Origin: Nitrosomonas sp.
Lineage (GTDB): Bacteria; Pseudomonadota; Gammaproteobacteria; Burkholderiales; Nitrosomonadaceae
DNA length: 33,345 nt
Reading direction: 5' to 3'
Assembly (NCBI GenBank): GCA_021774075.1
Contig: JAJFJK010000048.1
Coordinates: forward strand, 1 to 33,345
Below, one piece after another: positions 7,824-16,119 of this stretch (position 1 is the first letter of the stretch; each line of letters starts with the position of its first letter). Below the pieces are notes generated by a model. That model saw only the letters and a program-made list of their open reading frames with translations, ran no database searches and had not been told where the DNA came from. The translations under genes and the position numbers were made by a program.

Positions 7824-8336
7824 TTACGGTTGCACCAAATCAATGGAGATATCCGCACCCATTTCATTGGTCGTAAAAGCAGACTCACTGAATTTTGGAA
7901 AGCCCATAAATTGTTCTGGGTTGTTGGATAAGCCGAAAGGTTCTCCCGGCAATAAATTCCAGCGCCTTTTTAATTTGCGGTTTGCGTCGATGTCTTGAAA
8001 TGCGGCAACGGCGTATGTGCCGTGTTTGTCCAAATTGAAACAAACGGTGTGTTGTCCGTCAGTTGCTGGAACACGGATGCGTTGTTTGCGTCCTTTTTTA
8101 AACAGAAAATGATCAGGGTCATCATAAAGACCGATGGTGAGGATGCCGCCAAAACTTACGCCGTTAACGGTGACTCTGATTTGCATGACTTCTGCATTAC
8201 ATTCGTCGGGTGCTTCATAAGGCCGGATATCCAGTTGTTGTGCCGCATAAGTTGAAGTACTAAAGAGCAGGAGTAGGGCCAGAGTGCAGGCTGATCTGGA
8301 CGGTGTTGACGCAATGTGTGATGGTTTGGTCTTCAT
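7824..8336 (-). CDS. Secreted DUF2141 protein
   Basis: A ~170-residue protein. The ATG at 8336 (MKTKPSHIAS) is preferred to an upstream GTG inside a repeat because it precedes a proper signal peptide: a basic region, the hydrophobic stretch LALLLLFS and a likely cleavage site TYAA-QQ. The mature part is a DUF2141 beta-sandwich domain with GGILTIGLYDDPDHFL, CFNLDKHGTYAVAAFQDIDANRKL and GEPFGLSNNP, all characteristic. Family members are periplasmic or exported; their function is unknown. No strong ribosome-binding site is visible. A 38-bp family-1 deletion derivative lies 40 bases upstream of the start, in the probable promoter region. Confidence 0.8.
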   Translation of the reverse strand: MKTKPSHIASTPSRSACTLALLLLFSTSTYAAQQLDIRPYEAPDECNAEVMQIRVTVNGVSFGGILTIGLYDDPDHFLFKKGRKQRIRVPATDGQHTVCFNLDKHGTYAVAAFQDIDANRKLKRRWNLLPGEPFGLSNNPEQFMGFPKFSESAFTTNEMGADISIDLVQP

Positions 8337-8375
8337 ATGTGTTTGATTGATGTTAATAAGACAGTTTTTTGTTAA

Positions 8376-8413
8376 GGGCACTTCTTAAAATCCAGATTCA
8401 ATTTTTAGCACCC
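8376..8413 (+). repeat. Minimal family-1 derivative (38 bp)
   Basis: GGGCACTTCTTAAAATCCAG is joined almost directly to AATTTTTAGCACCC, so the two ends of the family-1 MITE remain while about 100 bp of the middle is gone. It lies in the promoter-proximal region of the leftward DUF2141 gene. Confidence 0.7.
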
Positions 8414-8482
8414 TGGCGGGCGAACCATGGCCAGTGCTTAACTTCGTTTTGCAGCAATTTTATCGAACATCGATCCCGATAT

Positions 8483-8751
8483 CTAGTGTGCCAACCACTT
8501 TGTATTGATAGGTTCAGAATCGACCAGATGATCCAAGACAAGGCGTGGTCTGCGGGGAATGGTCAGCCCTTTTCAAAGACCGCAACGCAGAATTGGATCA
8601 TCTGGTCGATTCCCTTTGGGCGAGCCGAGAAGTACTTGTCCGCTGTGTTACGTCTCTTGGAAAGGGCCAACCATTACCGGCGAGACGTGCCTTACGGTCA
8701 AGCACTTCTCGGCTCGCTGAACCCATTAATACAAAGTGGTTGGTACACTAG
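8483..8751 (+). repeat. Two-hairpin structured repeat, family 2, complete copy B
   Basis: This copy shows the full architecture. The terminal inverted repeat runs CTAGTGTGCCAACCACTTTG plus TATTGATAGGTTCAG on the left and its near-perfect complement ending GGTACACTAG on the right (about 34 bp). Hairpin 1 stem: CGACCAGATGATCCAA with TTGGATCATCTGGTCG. Hairpin 2 stem: GCGAGCCGAGAAGTACTTG with CAAGCACTTCTCGGCTCGC. The inner stem arms ACGTCTC and GAGACGT also pair. No protein is expected from it. Confidence 0.85.
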
Positions 8752-9111
8752 TTGTCTCCCATTAGAAACAATAAAAAAAGTTACAAAACAGGGTGTTAAT
8801 AGTATTCAATTAGTTTGCATCAAGAATTGGCAACAGTTTAACTGCTTTCATTGCATAGACGCTAAACGCATCTTGATGATTCTGAAGCAATAATGTTTCT
8901 GGCATAAATATTGCTTTTAGCAATCTGTTAGGGTTAGGGAAATGAGGAAAGCGCGTTCAGGCCTGGATTTGTATAATAAGTGGTGTTTTACTCTGATCGG
9001 TTGATGCAATTTAATAGTTTATCAAGACAGCTCTTTTTATTATTTATATGGGGTGTTTTTATTATAAACTGGCCGAGTTTTTTATTTTGATTACACTATT
9101 ATTTATACGCG
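8752..9111. other. AT-rich intergenic region upstream of the tol-pal operon
   Basis: About 360 bp without a supported gene. It should hold the ybgC-tol promoter. A TATAAT hexamer is at 8972-8977, but no good -35 box lies at the right distance. An interrupted inverted repeat (CATCAAGA near 8818, TCTTGATG near 8870) and a small hairpin (ATTGC-TTTT-AGCAAT near 8910) are present; their role is unknown. Confidence 0.45.
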
Positions 9112-9522
9112 ATGTTACATAATAATTTTTTATTGCCTGTGCGCGTCTATTATCAGGATACCGATGCGGGTGGCGTAGTTTACCATTCGACGCACCTGAA
9201 TTTTATGGAAAGGGCGCGTTACGAATGGCTTAGGGAGTTGGGCTTTGATGTGCACTCACTGGTTGAGGTGCATAAGATGTTGTTCATGGTGCGCTCGCTT
9301 GAGATTGAATATTTTAAGCCGGCAGTTCTAGATGATTTATTGCATGTGACGGTTGAAGTCACGAAAATGGGTCGCAGTCGTATCACGATTGCCCAGGAAA
9401 TCTATTGTAGCCATGTTAAGTTGGTCAGTGCTACTATCCATGTGGTTTGCGTAGGTTCTGAAACATTCAAACCTGTCAGCATCCCTGCACCTTTACGTGA
9501 AAAGATTGGAAAACTTGAATGA
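9112..9522 (+). CDS. ybgC: Tol-Pal-associated acyl-CoA thioesterase YbgC
   Basis: A 136-residue hot-dog-fold thioesterase of the 4-hydroxybenzoyl-CoA thioesterase family. The signature YYQDTDAGGVVYHSTHLNFMER carries the catalytic Asp (DTDAGGVVYH), and length is normal. YbgC hydrolyses acyl-CoA or acyl-ACP and is the standard first gene of tol-pal operons; its part in envelope function is not fully known. The stop overlaps the tolQ start (ATGA), indicating translational coupling. No clear Shine-Dalgarno site precedes the ATG. Confidence 0.94.
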   Translation: MLHNNFLLPVRVYYQDTDAGGVVYHSTHLNFMERARYEWLRELGFDVHSLVEVHKMLFMVRSLEIEYFKPAVLDDLLHVTVEVTKMGRSRITIAQEIYCSHVKLVSATIHVVCVGSETFKPVSIPAPLREKIGKLE

Positions 9523-10199
9523 ATACAGTTGTAACGCAGGATTTATCACTGCTTTATCTGATTAGTAGCGCCAGCTTGCCAGTACAACTGGTTATGCTGA
9601 TTTTATTATTGGTTTCGGTGCTGTCATGGTGGTTTATTTTTCGCAAATTATTTGTGATTCGCGATGCGATGAAGCAGACCGATGAATTTGAAGATCATTT
9701 CTGGCGTGGTGCGGATCTCAACGCTTTGCATCAACGTGCAACCAGTTCACGGCATTCGCCAGGCAGTATGGAGCGCATATTTGCCGCCGGTTTTGGTGAG
9801 TTTAGCAAACACCCGCCCGGAACAGATATTCAATCAGTGATGGAAAGCACTCGAAGAGCTATGCAAGCGACCTATCAGCGGGAGATGGATACACTGGAAT
9901 CGCATTTGTCTTTTTTGGCAACAGTCGGATCAGTGAGTCCATATATCGGTTTGCTGGGTACTGTGTGGGGGATTATGAATTCATTCCGCAGTTTGTCGAA
10001 TGTTGCACAAGCGACCATTGCACATGTTGCGCCGGGCATTGCAGAGGCGCTGATTGCTACCGCGATGGGTTTGTTTGCAGCAATTCCTGCGGTGATTGCT
10101 TATAATCGTTTTGCCAGTGATACGGAAAAATTATCAACGCGTTTCGAGAGCTTTATGGAAGAGCTGACCAATGTGCTGCAACGGCGGATAGCCGAGTAG
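9519..10199 (+). CDS. tolQ: Tol-Pal inner-membrane motor protein TolQ
   Basis: A 226-residue MotA/TolQ/ExbB proton-channel protein. Three membrane helices are visible: residues ~18-40 (VQLVMLILLLVSVLSWWFIF), ~130-155 with the conserved VGSVSPYIGLLGTVWGIM, and ~165-195 (GIAEALIATAMGLFAAIPAVIAYN). TolQ forms a pentamer around TolR and uses proton-motive force to drive TolA. It overlaps ybgC by 4 bases and tolR follows after 27 bases. Confidence 0.96.
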   Translation: MNTVVTQDLSLLYLISSASLPVQLVMLILLLVSVLSWWFIFRKLFVIRDAMKQTDEFEDHFWRGADLNALHQRATSSRHSPGSMERIFAAGFGEFSKHPPGTDIQSVMESTRRAMQATYQREMDTLESHLSFLATVGSVSPYIGLLGTVWGIMNSFRSLSNVAQATIAHVAPGIAEALIATAMGLFAAIPAVIAYNRFASDTEKLSTRFESFMEELTNVLQRRIAE

Positions 10200-10226
10200 A
10201 CCAATAGACTGGGATAAGAGGATAAT

Positions 10227-10643
10227 ATGGCGCGTCGTGCCAAACGTCGATTGATGAATGAGATCAATGTGGTGCCCTACATTGATGTAATGTTGGTGCT
10301 GCTGATTATTTTTATGATTACAGCACCAATGATTAATCCCGGACAAATTGAATTGCCACAAATAGGCCAGTCTTTGGCAGCGCCTGCGACACCGCCACTT
10401 GAAGTGATCATCCAGGCGGATAGCAGTCTAATCTTGAAGGATCAGGCCAAAACGGGCGCTGAGCAAGCGGTGGATCAATTTCAATTGATTGAAGCGATTA
10501 AGCAAAAACAAGCTCAAAATGCTGAACAGCCGGTTGTCATTGCCGCTGACAAAAACGTACGCTATGAAGAAGTTATGAAGGTGATGGACATTCTGCAACA
10601 GTATCAAGTGCAGAAGGTCGGTTTGCTTGCTCAACCTAAGTGA
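10227..10643 (+). CDS. tolR: Tol-Pal inner-membrane protein TolR
   Basis: A 138-residue ExbD/TolR protein. The cytoplasmic start MARRAKRRLMNEINVVPYID leads into one transmembrane helix (VMLVLLIIFMITAPM); the Asp in YIDVMLVLL is the proton-carrying residue of the family. The periplasmic domain ends with the conserved ...VMKVMDILQQYQVQKVGL. An AGAGGA ribosome-binding site precedes the ATG. TolR works inside the TolQ pentamer to energise TolA. Confidence 0.96.
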   Translation: MARRAKRRLMNEINVVPYIDVMLVLLIIFMITAPMINPGQIELPQIGQSLAAPATPPLEVIIQADSSLILKDQAKTGAEQAVDQFQLIEAIKQKQAQNAEQPVVIAADKNVRYEEVMKVMDILQQYQVQKVGLLAQPK

Positions 10644-10653
10644 TTAATTAGTA

Positions 10654-11484
10654 ATGAGTGCCGTCAACGCATTACGCAACGCGCCAACAACTGAGCCGGG
10701 ATTATTACGTGCGGGCGTCTTGGCATTGCTGGTGCATATTGCTTTTATTGCTTTAATGGTTTTCGGTTTAAATTGGAAAGCGCAGGAGCCAGAAGGCATG
10801 GTGGTGGAGTTGTGGCAGGATTTGTCGCAGCCAATCCAAGCGCAACAAGTGCCGGAGCCACCGCCGCCTCCGCCTCCGCCCGAGCAGCAACCCGATCCGG
10901 TAAAAGAGCCGGTCAAGCAAGAGCCTGCACCTGAGCCCATTAGAGTGGCGCCGCCACCACCTAAAAAGCCGGATATTCCGCTCAAGCAGGAAACGCAAAA
11001 GCCTGAGCCGGTCAAGGAAATAAAACCTGACCCGGAAGACCTGAAGAAAAAAGAGCAAGAAAGAATAGAAGCAGAGAAGCAAGCAAAAGAAAAGGCTGAA
11101 GCAGAACGCATACAACGTGAAAAAGAAGCGCAGCGCAAGCGCGAACAAGAAGCACAGGCGCAGCGTGAAGCACAGCAGGCAGCAGCACGTGCGCGCGTGA
11201 TGAGCGAAGTGGCGAAATATAAAGCGATGATTTTGGCTAAAATTAAAAGTAGAATTGTTATGCCGCCGGATTTGCCCGGTAATCCTGTCACGGAGTTTAA
11301 TGTTACATTACTACCGGGTGGTGATATTTTAGACGTCAAATTGCGTAGAAGTAGTGGATATGGGGTTTTTGATAGCGCTGTTGAACGTGCTATTCATTTA
11401 TCAAGACCGCTGCCATTGCCGCCTGATCCGGCATTATTTAATGAATTTAGAAATTTGAATGTTACCGTGCATTATCTGGAATGA
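10654..11484 (+). CDS. tolA: Tol-Pal periplasm-spanning protein TolA
   Basis: A 276-residue protein with the three TolA parts: an N-terminal anchor helix (AGVLALLVHIAFIALMVFGL, residues ~19-38); a proline-rich then Lys/Glu/Ala-rich central segment (residues ~68-185) forming extended and helical spans; and a C-terminal TonB-like globular domain (~190-276: LPGNPVTEFNVTLLPGGDI, then SGYGVFDSAVERAI). TolA links the TolQR motor to TolB and Pal. The helix is short and the Pro segment long compared with E. coli, as is common in betaproteobacteria. No strong ribosome-binding site is visible; tolR ends 10 bases upstream. Long antisense frames here reflect low-complexity sequence. Confidence 0.94.
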   Translation: MSAVNALRNAPTTEPGLLRAGVLALLVHIAFIALMVFGLNWKAQEPEGMVVELWQDLSQPIQAQQVPEPPPPPPPPEQQPDPVKEPVKQEPAPEPIRVAPPPPKKPDIPLKQETQKPEPVKEIKPDPEDLKKKEQERIEAEKQAKEKAEAERIQREKEAQRKREQEAQAQREAQQAAARARVMSEVAKYKAMILAKIKSRIVMPPDLPGNPVTEFNVTLLPGGDILDVKLRRSSGYGVFDSAVERAIHLSRPLPLPPDPALFNEFRNLNVTVHYLE

Positions 11485-11546
11485 TTGCTATAATCTGTCC
11501 AATATTTTCTGATTCCTGAACCTTTTATCATTCTATAAATACTCTT

Positions 11547-12839
11547 ATGCCAATTCAATCTCGCCAATTTTTTCGCAGTGCATGGATTCTAGTTGTCTGG
11601 TTAATTAGCGCCCCGTTACAAGCCGGGCTTGATATCGAAATTTTTGGTGGAGGCACAACACGTATCCCAATTGCAATTGTGCCTTTTGCAGATGAACACC
11701 AGCTCGAGCAAAGCGTGACAGCCGTTGTGGGGACCGATCTGGAGCGTAGCGGTTTGTTTCGGTTGGTCGATCCGGAAGACTTAAGGCCTTACGCGCCGGT
11801 AGAGATTGTCTATTCTGATTGGACAGATCGGGGCGCGAGTGCATTGGTTATTGGGCGGACTATCTTGATGCCGGGTGGATTGGTAGAAATACAATTTCGC
11901 TTGATGGATGTGGCAAGGAAAGAACAATTAACCGCCTTGGCGGCGACTGTGCCCATGACACAGTTACGGGCTACAGCGCATCGTATCGCAGATATTATTT
12001 ATGAAGCATTAACGGGTGATGTCGGTGTTTTCAGTACACGCATTGCCTATGTATTGAAACAAGGCGATAGGTATGCCCTGCAGGTGGCTGATGCAGATGG
12101 GCACAATGCGCAGTCAATAATAGAATACACGGAGCCAATAATTTCACCGGCTTGGTCGCCCGATGGCAATCAACTGGCTTATGTTTCTTTTGAGAATAAA
12201 AAACCGGTTGTTTATATCCAGACATTGGGAACGCGCGAGCGCAAAGAAGTCGCCAATTTCAGTGGCAGTAATAGTGCGCCGGCCTGGTCGCCGGATGGCA
12301 AAAGACTGGCGGTTGTCTTGACTGTACAGGGTGGTTCGCAGATTTATCTGATCAATGCGGATGGCAGCGGTATGCAGCGTTTGAGTAGAAGCTCTGGGAT
12401 TGATACCGAGCCCAGTTTTTCGCCTGATGGCCGTTCAATAATTTTTACTTCTGATCGCGGCGGCAGTCCGCAAATATATCGTATGTCGGTCACTGAAACA
12501 GAAAACAGTATGGCTGAGCGTCTTACTTTTGAGGGAAACTATAATGTCAGTCCAGATTTTAGTGAGGACGGCAGGAGTTTTACCTTTATTAATCGCAATA
12601 ATGGTCGGTTCAATGTGGCGGTACAGGATTTTGGCTCACGCCAGATGCAGATTTTGACCAATTCCCAGTTCGATGAATCCCCCAGTTTTGCCCCCAACGG
12701 TAAAATGATCCTGTATGCCACAGAAATCGGGGGGCGTGGTATATTATCGGCTGTTTCAAGAGATGGACAAACGCGACAGCATTTATCGATTCAGGCGGGT
12801 GATATCAGAGAACCTGCTTGGGGACCACTAGCAAAATAA
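11547..12839 (+). CDS. tolB: Tol-Pal periplasmic beta-propeller protein TolB
   Basis: A 430-residue protein of usual length. A signal peptide (to ~residue 27, SAPLQA-GLDIEI) precedes the N-terminal domain with RIPIAIVPF. The C-terminal six-bladed propeller shows repeated WSPDG-type motifs: SPAWSPDGNQLAYVSF, SAPAWSPDGKRLAVV, EPSFSPDGRSIIFTS and later variants. TolB binds Pal and is released by TolA to recycle Pal toward the division site. It lies 62 bases after tolA in the same operon. Confidence 0.96.
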   Translation: MPIQSRQFFRSAWILVVWLISAPLQAGLDIEIFGGGTTRIPIAIVPFADEHQLEQSVTAVVGTDLERSGLFRLVDPEDLRPYAPVEIVYSDWTDRGASALVIGRTILMPGGLVEIQFRLMDVARKEQLTALAATVPMTQLRATAHRIADIIYEALTGDVGVFSTRIAYVLKQGDRYALQVADADGHNAQSIIEYTEPIISPAWSPDGNQLAYVSFENKKPVVYIQTLGTRERKEVANFSGSNSAPAWSPDGKRLAVVLTVQGGSQIYLINADGSGMQRLSRSSGIDTEPSFSPDGRSIIFTSDRGGSPQIYRMSVTETENSMAERLTFEGNYNVSPDFSEDGRSFTFINRNNGRFNVAVQDFGSRQMQILTNSQFDESPSFAPNGKMILYATEIGGRGILSAVSRDGQTRQHLSIQAGDIREPAWGPLAK

Positions 12840-12845
12840 GCATGA

Positions 12846-12870
12846 GGGCGCTTCTAAAAATTCAGAGTTG
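12846..12870 (-). repeat. Family-1 MITE end fragment between tolB and pal
   Basis: GGGCGCTTCTAAAAATTCAG followed by AGTTG matches one end of the 141-bp family-1 repeat; the rest is absent. It lies 6 bases after the tolB stop, inside the operon. Confidence 0.7.
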
Positions 12871-12910
12871 TTGATTTCAATATTTTTACTTGATCTAAAA
12901 GGAGTAGCAC

Positions 12911-13423
12911 ATGAAAAAATTATTGGGTGTTTTGATGATTGGTCTATTGACAGCTTGTGCCAGTACAACAGAGCAATCAGCTGATGTGGAAGACCGGGCT
13001 ATTGGTGCAAATGGTGGGGCGGGAGATGCTAGCGCATTGGACTCAGGCAGCCCAGATTTTCACCCCTTGCAAGACCCCAATAGTATTTTGTCTCAACGCA
13101 GTGTGTACTATGATTATGATAGCTATAGCGTAAAAAATGAATACAGAGAATTGGTCATGTCGCATGCACGTTACTTACGTGACAATGCCAATTCCAAAGT
13201 GTTATTGCAAGGCAACACCGATGATCGTGGCAGTCGTGAATATAATCTTGCACTGGGACAGCGTCGCGCAGACGGCGTTAAAAGTATGATGACTTTGTCC
13301 GGTGCCCGGGACGCGCAAGTTGAATCAGTTAGTTTGGGTGAGGAGAAACCTAGCGCTGTTGGGCATGATGAATCATCCTGGAGCCAGAATCGTCGCACAG
13401 ATATTATCTATCGGGGTGAGTAA
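12911..13423 (+). CDS. pal: Peptidoglycan-associated lipoprotein Pal
   Basis: A 170-residue lipoprotein. The signal MKKLLGVLMIGLLTAC ends in lipobox LTAC, so Cys-16 is lipidated. The C-terminal OmpA-like peptidoglycan-binding domain (~65-168) has VYYDYDSYSV, VLLQGNTDDRGSREYNLALG and QRRADGVKSMM. The usual GHTD/GHAD is GNTD here, a small deviation at a conserved position. A strong ribosome-binding site (AAAAGGAG) lies before the ATG. Pal anchors the outer membrane to peptidoglycan and binds TolB. Confidence 0.95.
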   Translation: MKKLLGVLMIGLLTACASTTEQSADVEDRAIGANGGAGDASALDSGSPDFHPLQDPNSILSQRSVYYDYDSYSVKNEYRELVMSHARYLRDNANSKVLLQGNTDDRGSREYNLALGQRRADGVKSMMTLSGARDAQVESVSLGEEKPSAVGHDESSWSQNRRTDIIYRGE

Positions 13424-13425
13424 AT

Positions 13426-14334
13426 ATGCTAATACGCGCTTTTTTCTTATTGTTAATAATGGGCTGTAATGTTAGCTATGCTGGGTTGTTTGGTGACAAT
13501 AAAGCACGTGAGCAGATCAGTGCTTTGAGTAGCCAGGTTGAGGAGATGGAAGCGCGTATTGCCAAAATGGAAGAAGCACTTAAAAGCCAGGCATTGCTGG
13601 GGCTATATTCGCAAGTTGAAACCATGGGCATGGAGCTGGGAAGGATGCGTGGACAACTGGAGATGCTGAGTAACGATAGTACGATATTGCAAAAACGACA
13701 GAGGGATTTTTACATTGATCTGGATAGTCGACTACGGCAGATTGAGCAACCCGGCGTCGCCGTATTGCCTGCGCTGCCTGCTGATGCGCCTGTGGGTTTA
13801 TCCAGTCAGGCCGAGTCAATACCAGAATCGACAACAATACCGACACCATTGCCAGAAACGATAGCTGCGATACCTGAATCAGGCTATGCACCAGAGTCGG
13901 TGTCACAACCTGTTGAGTCATCTTCGGCGTCATCACCTATTAAAGAATTGGTGCCAGCTAACTCTGAAGAAAGCAGTGCTTATGATGCAGCGTATAACTT
14001 GTTTATCAATAGTAATTATGCGCAAGCAATTACACAATTTGAAAATTTTCTGCAGAATTATCCTAGATCCAGCCTTGCGCCGGGCGCTGCCTACTGGGTA
14101 GGCAATGCGCATTATGCAACGCGTGATTTCCAAGACGCGATTAATGCACAGGAAAGATTGTTGAGCCTCTACCCTGATAGTTCCAAGGCACCGGATGCAC
14201 TGTTAAATATTGCCAGCAGCCAGCAGGAAATGGCCGATAGTAGCGCGGCCAAACAAACGCTGGAAGATTTGGTCGCCAGATATCCATTCAGTGACGCAGC
14301 GGAAAGGGCCAAGAAACGCTTGGCCGATCTTTAA
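13426..14334 (+). CDS. cpoB: Cell division coordinator CpoB (YbgF)
   Basis: A 302-residue periplasmic protein. The signal peptide runs to ~residue 19 (VSYA-GLFG). An N-terminal coiled coil (REQISALSSQVEEMEARIAK and onward, ~25-105) should trimerise; a Pro/Ser-rich linker follows; the C-terminus (~180-302) has TPR repeats (AAYNLFINSNYAQAITQFEN, then AYWVGNAHYATRDFQDAINA). CpoB links Tol-Pal to the PBP1B-LpoB cell-wall machinery. It starts 2 bases after pal. Its stop is followed within a few bases by family-2 repeat copy C. Confidence 0.93.
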   Translation: MLIRAFFLLLIMGCNVSYAGLFGDNKAREQISALSSQVEEMEARIAKMEEALKSQALLGLYSQVETMGMELGRMRGQLEMLSNDSTILQKRQRDFYIDLDSRLRQIEQPGVAVLPALPADAPVGLSSQAESIPESTTIPTPLPETIAAIPESGYAPESVSQPVESSSASSPIKELVPANSEESSAYDAAYNLFINSNYAQAITQFENFLQNYPRSSLAPGAAYWVGNAHYATRDFQDAINAQERLLSLYPDSSKAPDALLNIASSQQEMADSSAAKQTLEDLVARYPFSDAAERAKKRLADL

Positions 14335-14335
14335 G

Positions 14336-14607
14336 TGAGTACTCCATCAATTTGATATTTGCGAATACAGCGTTCACAAGATGTTTCGTCACAAGGCGCA
14401 GTACGCAGACAATGGTTATTCCCTTGGCAAGTGCTGCAACGCGGTGACGGGACATCTTGTGATCGCCCTGCGGGTTAGCTTTTCAAAGTCACTGGCTGTG
14501 TTGGGTCTCTTGGCAAGGGAAAGGCCATTGCCTGCAAGACCTGCCTTGCCAGTAACACTGAAAAGCTAACTGTATCCGTAAATGTCAAGTTGATGGAGTA
14601 CTTAGTG
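14336..14607 (+). repeat. Two-hairpin structured repeat, family 2, complete copy C
   Basis: The terminal repeat AGTACTCCATCAATTTGATA (left) pairs with GTCAAGTTGATGGAGTACTT (right). Hairpin 1: CACAAGATGTTTCGTCAC with GTGACGGGACATCTTGTG. Hairpin 2: GTTAGCTTTTCAAAGT...CACTGGC with GCCAGTAACACTGAAAAGCTAAC-type sequence. The stems differ from copies A and B, yet loop-proximal sequences such as GTCTCTTGG-AAGGG and CCATTGCC-GC-AGACC are shared. It fills the whole gap between cpoB and queE. Confidence 0.85.
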
Positions 14608-15255
14608 TCTGAAACAACAACCTTACGTGTCAGTGAGGTTTTCTTTTCCTTGCAAGGTGAAAGCAGCCGGGTTGGCCTGCCAACTGTTTTTATACGCTTG
14701 ACGGGTTGTCCCCTGCGTTGCGGATATTGCGATACAGCCTATGCGTTTACTGGCGGAGAAAATATGTCAATTGCGGGAATCCTGCAACAGGTATCCAGCT
14801 ATGGTACGCGCTATGTTACGGTAACCGGCGGTGAACCGTTGGCCCAGAAAGCCTGTTTGACATTGCTGACTATGCTATGTGATGCGAAATATTCTGTGTC
14901 GCTCGAAACCAGTGGCGCATTGGATATTTCCGATGTCGATGCACGGGTCAATAAAGTGATGGATATAAAAACACCAGGGTCAGGCGAAGCGGATAAAAAC
15001 AACTGGCCCAACCTTGAGCATCTGACACAGCGCGATGAACTCAAGTTTGTGCTGTGTGATGAAGCCGATTATCAATGGGCTTGTCAAGTCATCAAAGAAC
15101 GCCATATAGACCAAGTCTGCCCTATCTTATTTTCCCCTGTGCAGGGAACCCTAAACCCAACAAACTTGGCAAACTGGATATTGCGTGACAAACTGCCGGT
15201 AAGAATGCAAATTCAATTGCATAAACTATTATGGGGTGATGGGCCGGGGCGATAG
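14605..15255 (+). CDS. queE: 7-carboxy-7-deazaguanine synthase QueE
   Basis: About 216 residues. The radical-SAM cluster motif CPLRCGYCD and the SAM-binding TVTGGEPL are clear, and FFSLQGES near the N-terminus is typical of QueE. The enzyme converts 6-carboxytetrahydropterin to 7-carboxy-7-deazaguanine in preQ0/queuosine synthesis. The GTG at 14605 is preferred because GGAG lies 6-7 bases before it; an ATG at 14593 and a TTG at 14590 are in frame but lie inside the repeat end. That GGAG belongs to the terminal repeat of copy C, so the repeat seems to provide the ribosome-binding site. Confidence 0.92.
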   Translation: MSETTTLRVSEVFFSLQGESSRVGLPTVFIRLTGCPLRCGYCDTAYAFTGGENMSIAGILQQVSSYGTRYVTVTGGEPLAQKACLTLLTMLCDAKYSVSLETSGALDISDVDARVNKVMDIKTPGSGEADKNNWPNLEHLTQRDELKFVLCDEADYQWACQVIKERHIDQVCPILFSPVQGTLNPTNLANWILRDKLPVRMQIQLHKLLWGDGPGR

Positions 15256-15290
15256 CGTATCATTCTGTTTTTTCTTTTTTTTGTAACCAA

Positions 15291-15965
15291 ATGAAAAAAG
15301 CAGTTGTATTGTTATCAGGTGGACTGGATTCTGCAACAGCACTTGCCATAGCAAGGGACAAACAATTTGAATGCTATGCCTTGAGTGTTGATTACGGTCA
15401 ACGGCATGAATCAGAACTCGTTGCTGCAAAAAATGTTGCGCAGGCTTTGGGTGCATATGAGCACAAAGTCATCAGAATTGACCTGGCAACATTTGGCGGG
15501 TCAGCACTCACGGATCAATCCATAGAAATTCCAACCGCAGGAAACAATACGGATATTCCAGTCACCTACGTGCCTGCACGCAATACCATCATGCTGTCAC
15601 TGGCCCTGGCGTGGGCTGAGACACTCAACAGTCAGGATATTTTTGTCGGCGTCAATGCAGTCGATTATTCCGGCTACCCGGATTGCCGCCCGGAATATAT
15701 TCAAGCATTTGAGAATATGGCGAATCTGGCAACTAAAACCGCCATCGAAGGCAACAAACTAACCATCCATGCGCCACTCATCAATTTATCCAAGAAAGAA
15801 ATTATTCAGACAGGGCTTGCGTTGGGTGTTGATTATGGGCTGACTGTTTCCTGCTATCAGGCCGATGAGCTTGGGCGTGCCTGTGGTGTTTGTGATTCTT
15901 GCCAGATTCGGCGGGCGGGGTTTGAAGGGGTGGACGTGTTGGATATGACGCGTTATAAAGATTGA
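15291..15965 (+). CDS. queC: 7-cyano-7-deazaguanine synthase QueC
   Basis: A 224-residue ATP-dependent PP-loop enzyme. The P-loop [15 protein letters not shown] is at residues ~7-21, YGQRHESEL follows, and the zinc-binding cysteines are in [21 protein letters not shown] near the C-terminus. It converts 7-carboxy-7-deazaguanine to preQ0, the step after QueE, which lies 35 bases upstream. No Shine-Dalgarno site is visible in the T-rich leader. From 15966 to 16119 there is only AT-rich spacer with no recognised terminator. Confidence 0.95.
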   Translation: MKKAVVLLSGGLDSATALAIARDKQFECYALSVDYGQRHESELVAAKNVAQALGAYEHKVIRIDLATFGGSALTDQSIEIPTAGNNTDIPVTYVPARNTIMLSLALAWAETLNSQDIFVGVNAVDYSGYPDCRPEYIQAFENMANLATKTAIEGNKLTIHAPLINLSKKEIIQTGLALGVDYGLTVSCYQADELGRACGVCDSCQIRRAGFEGVDVLDMTRYKD

Positions 15966-16119
15966 AGCTGTAAAGATGAAAATTATAATAAACTCTTCTT
16001 TTAGACAATTCTTTATAGCAATTGGTTTGTTTAGTATGATCAATGAAAAAGCCTAATGTTATTTCAAATAGAGCTGTATTTTTGTCTTGTTCCAACTTTA
16101 GACGATAAGGAATGTATCC

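Noticed and set aside
8483-8751. IS110 bridge-RNA gene or integron attC site
   Set aside because: Paired stems with conserved loops recall these, but there is no IS110 transposase, no integrase, no cassette array and no attC core site.
8369-8893. A 174-codon open frame over repeat copy B, and a similar one at 30-458 over copy A
   Set aside because: The frames follow palindromic repeat sequence, and their similarity to each other comes from the DNA repeat, not from a conserved protein.
10644-11339. Long antisense open frames of 231 and 126 codons across tolA
   Set aside because: They are shadows of the Pro/Lys/Glu/Ala-rich tolA region, with low-complexity products, no start signal and no family.
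14336-14607. Riboswitch (preQ1-type) controlling queE-queC
   Set aside because: Its place before que genes invites this idea, but the same element occurs at 1-255 and 8483-8751 before unrelated genes and has terminal inverted repeats, so it is a dispersed repeat.
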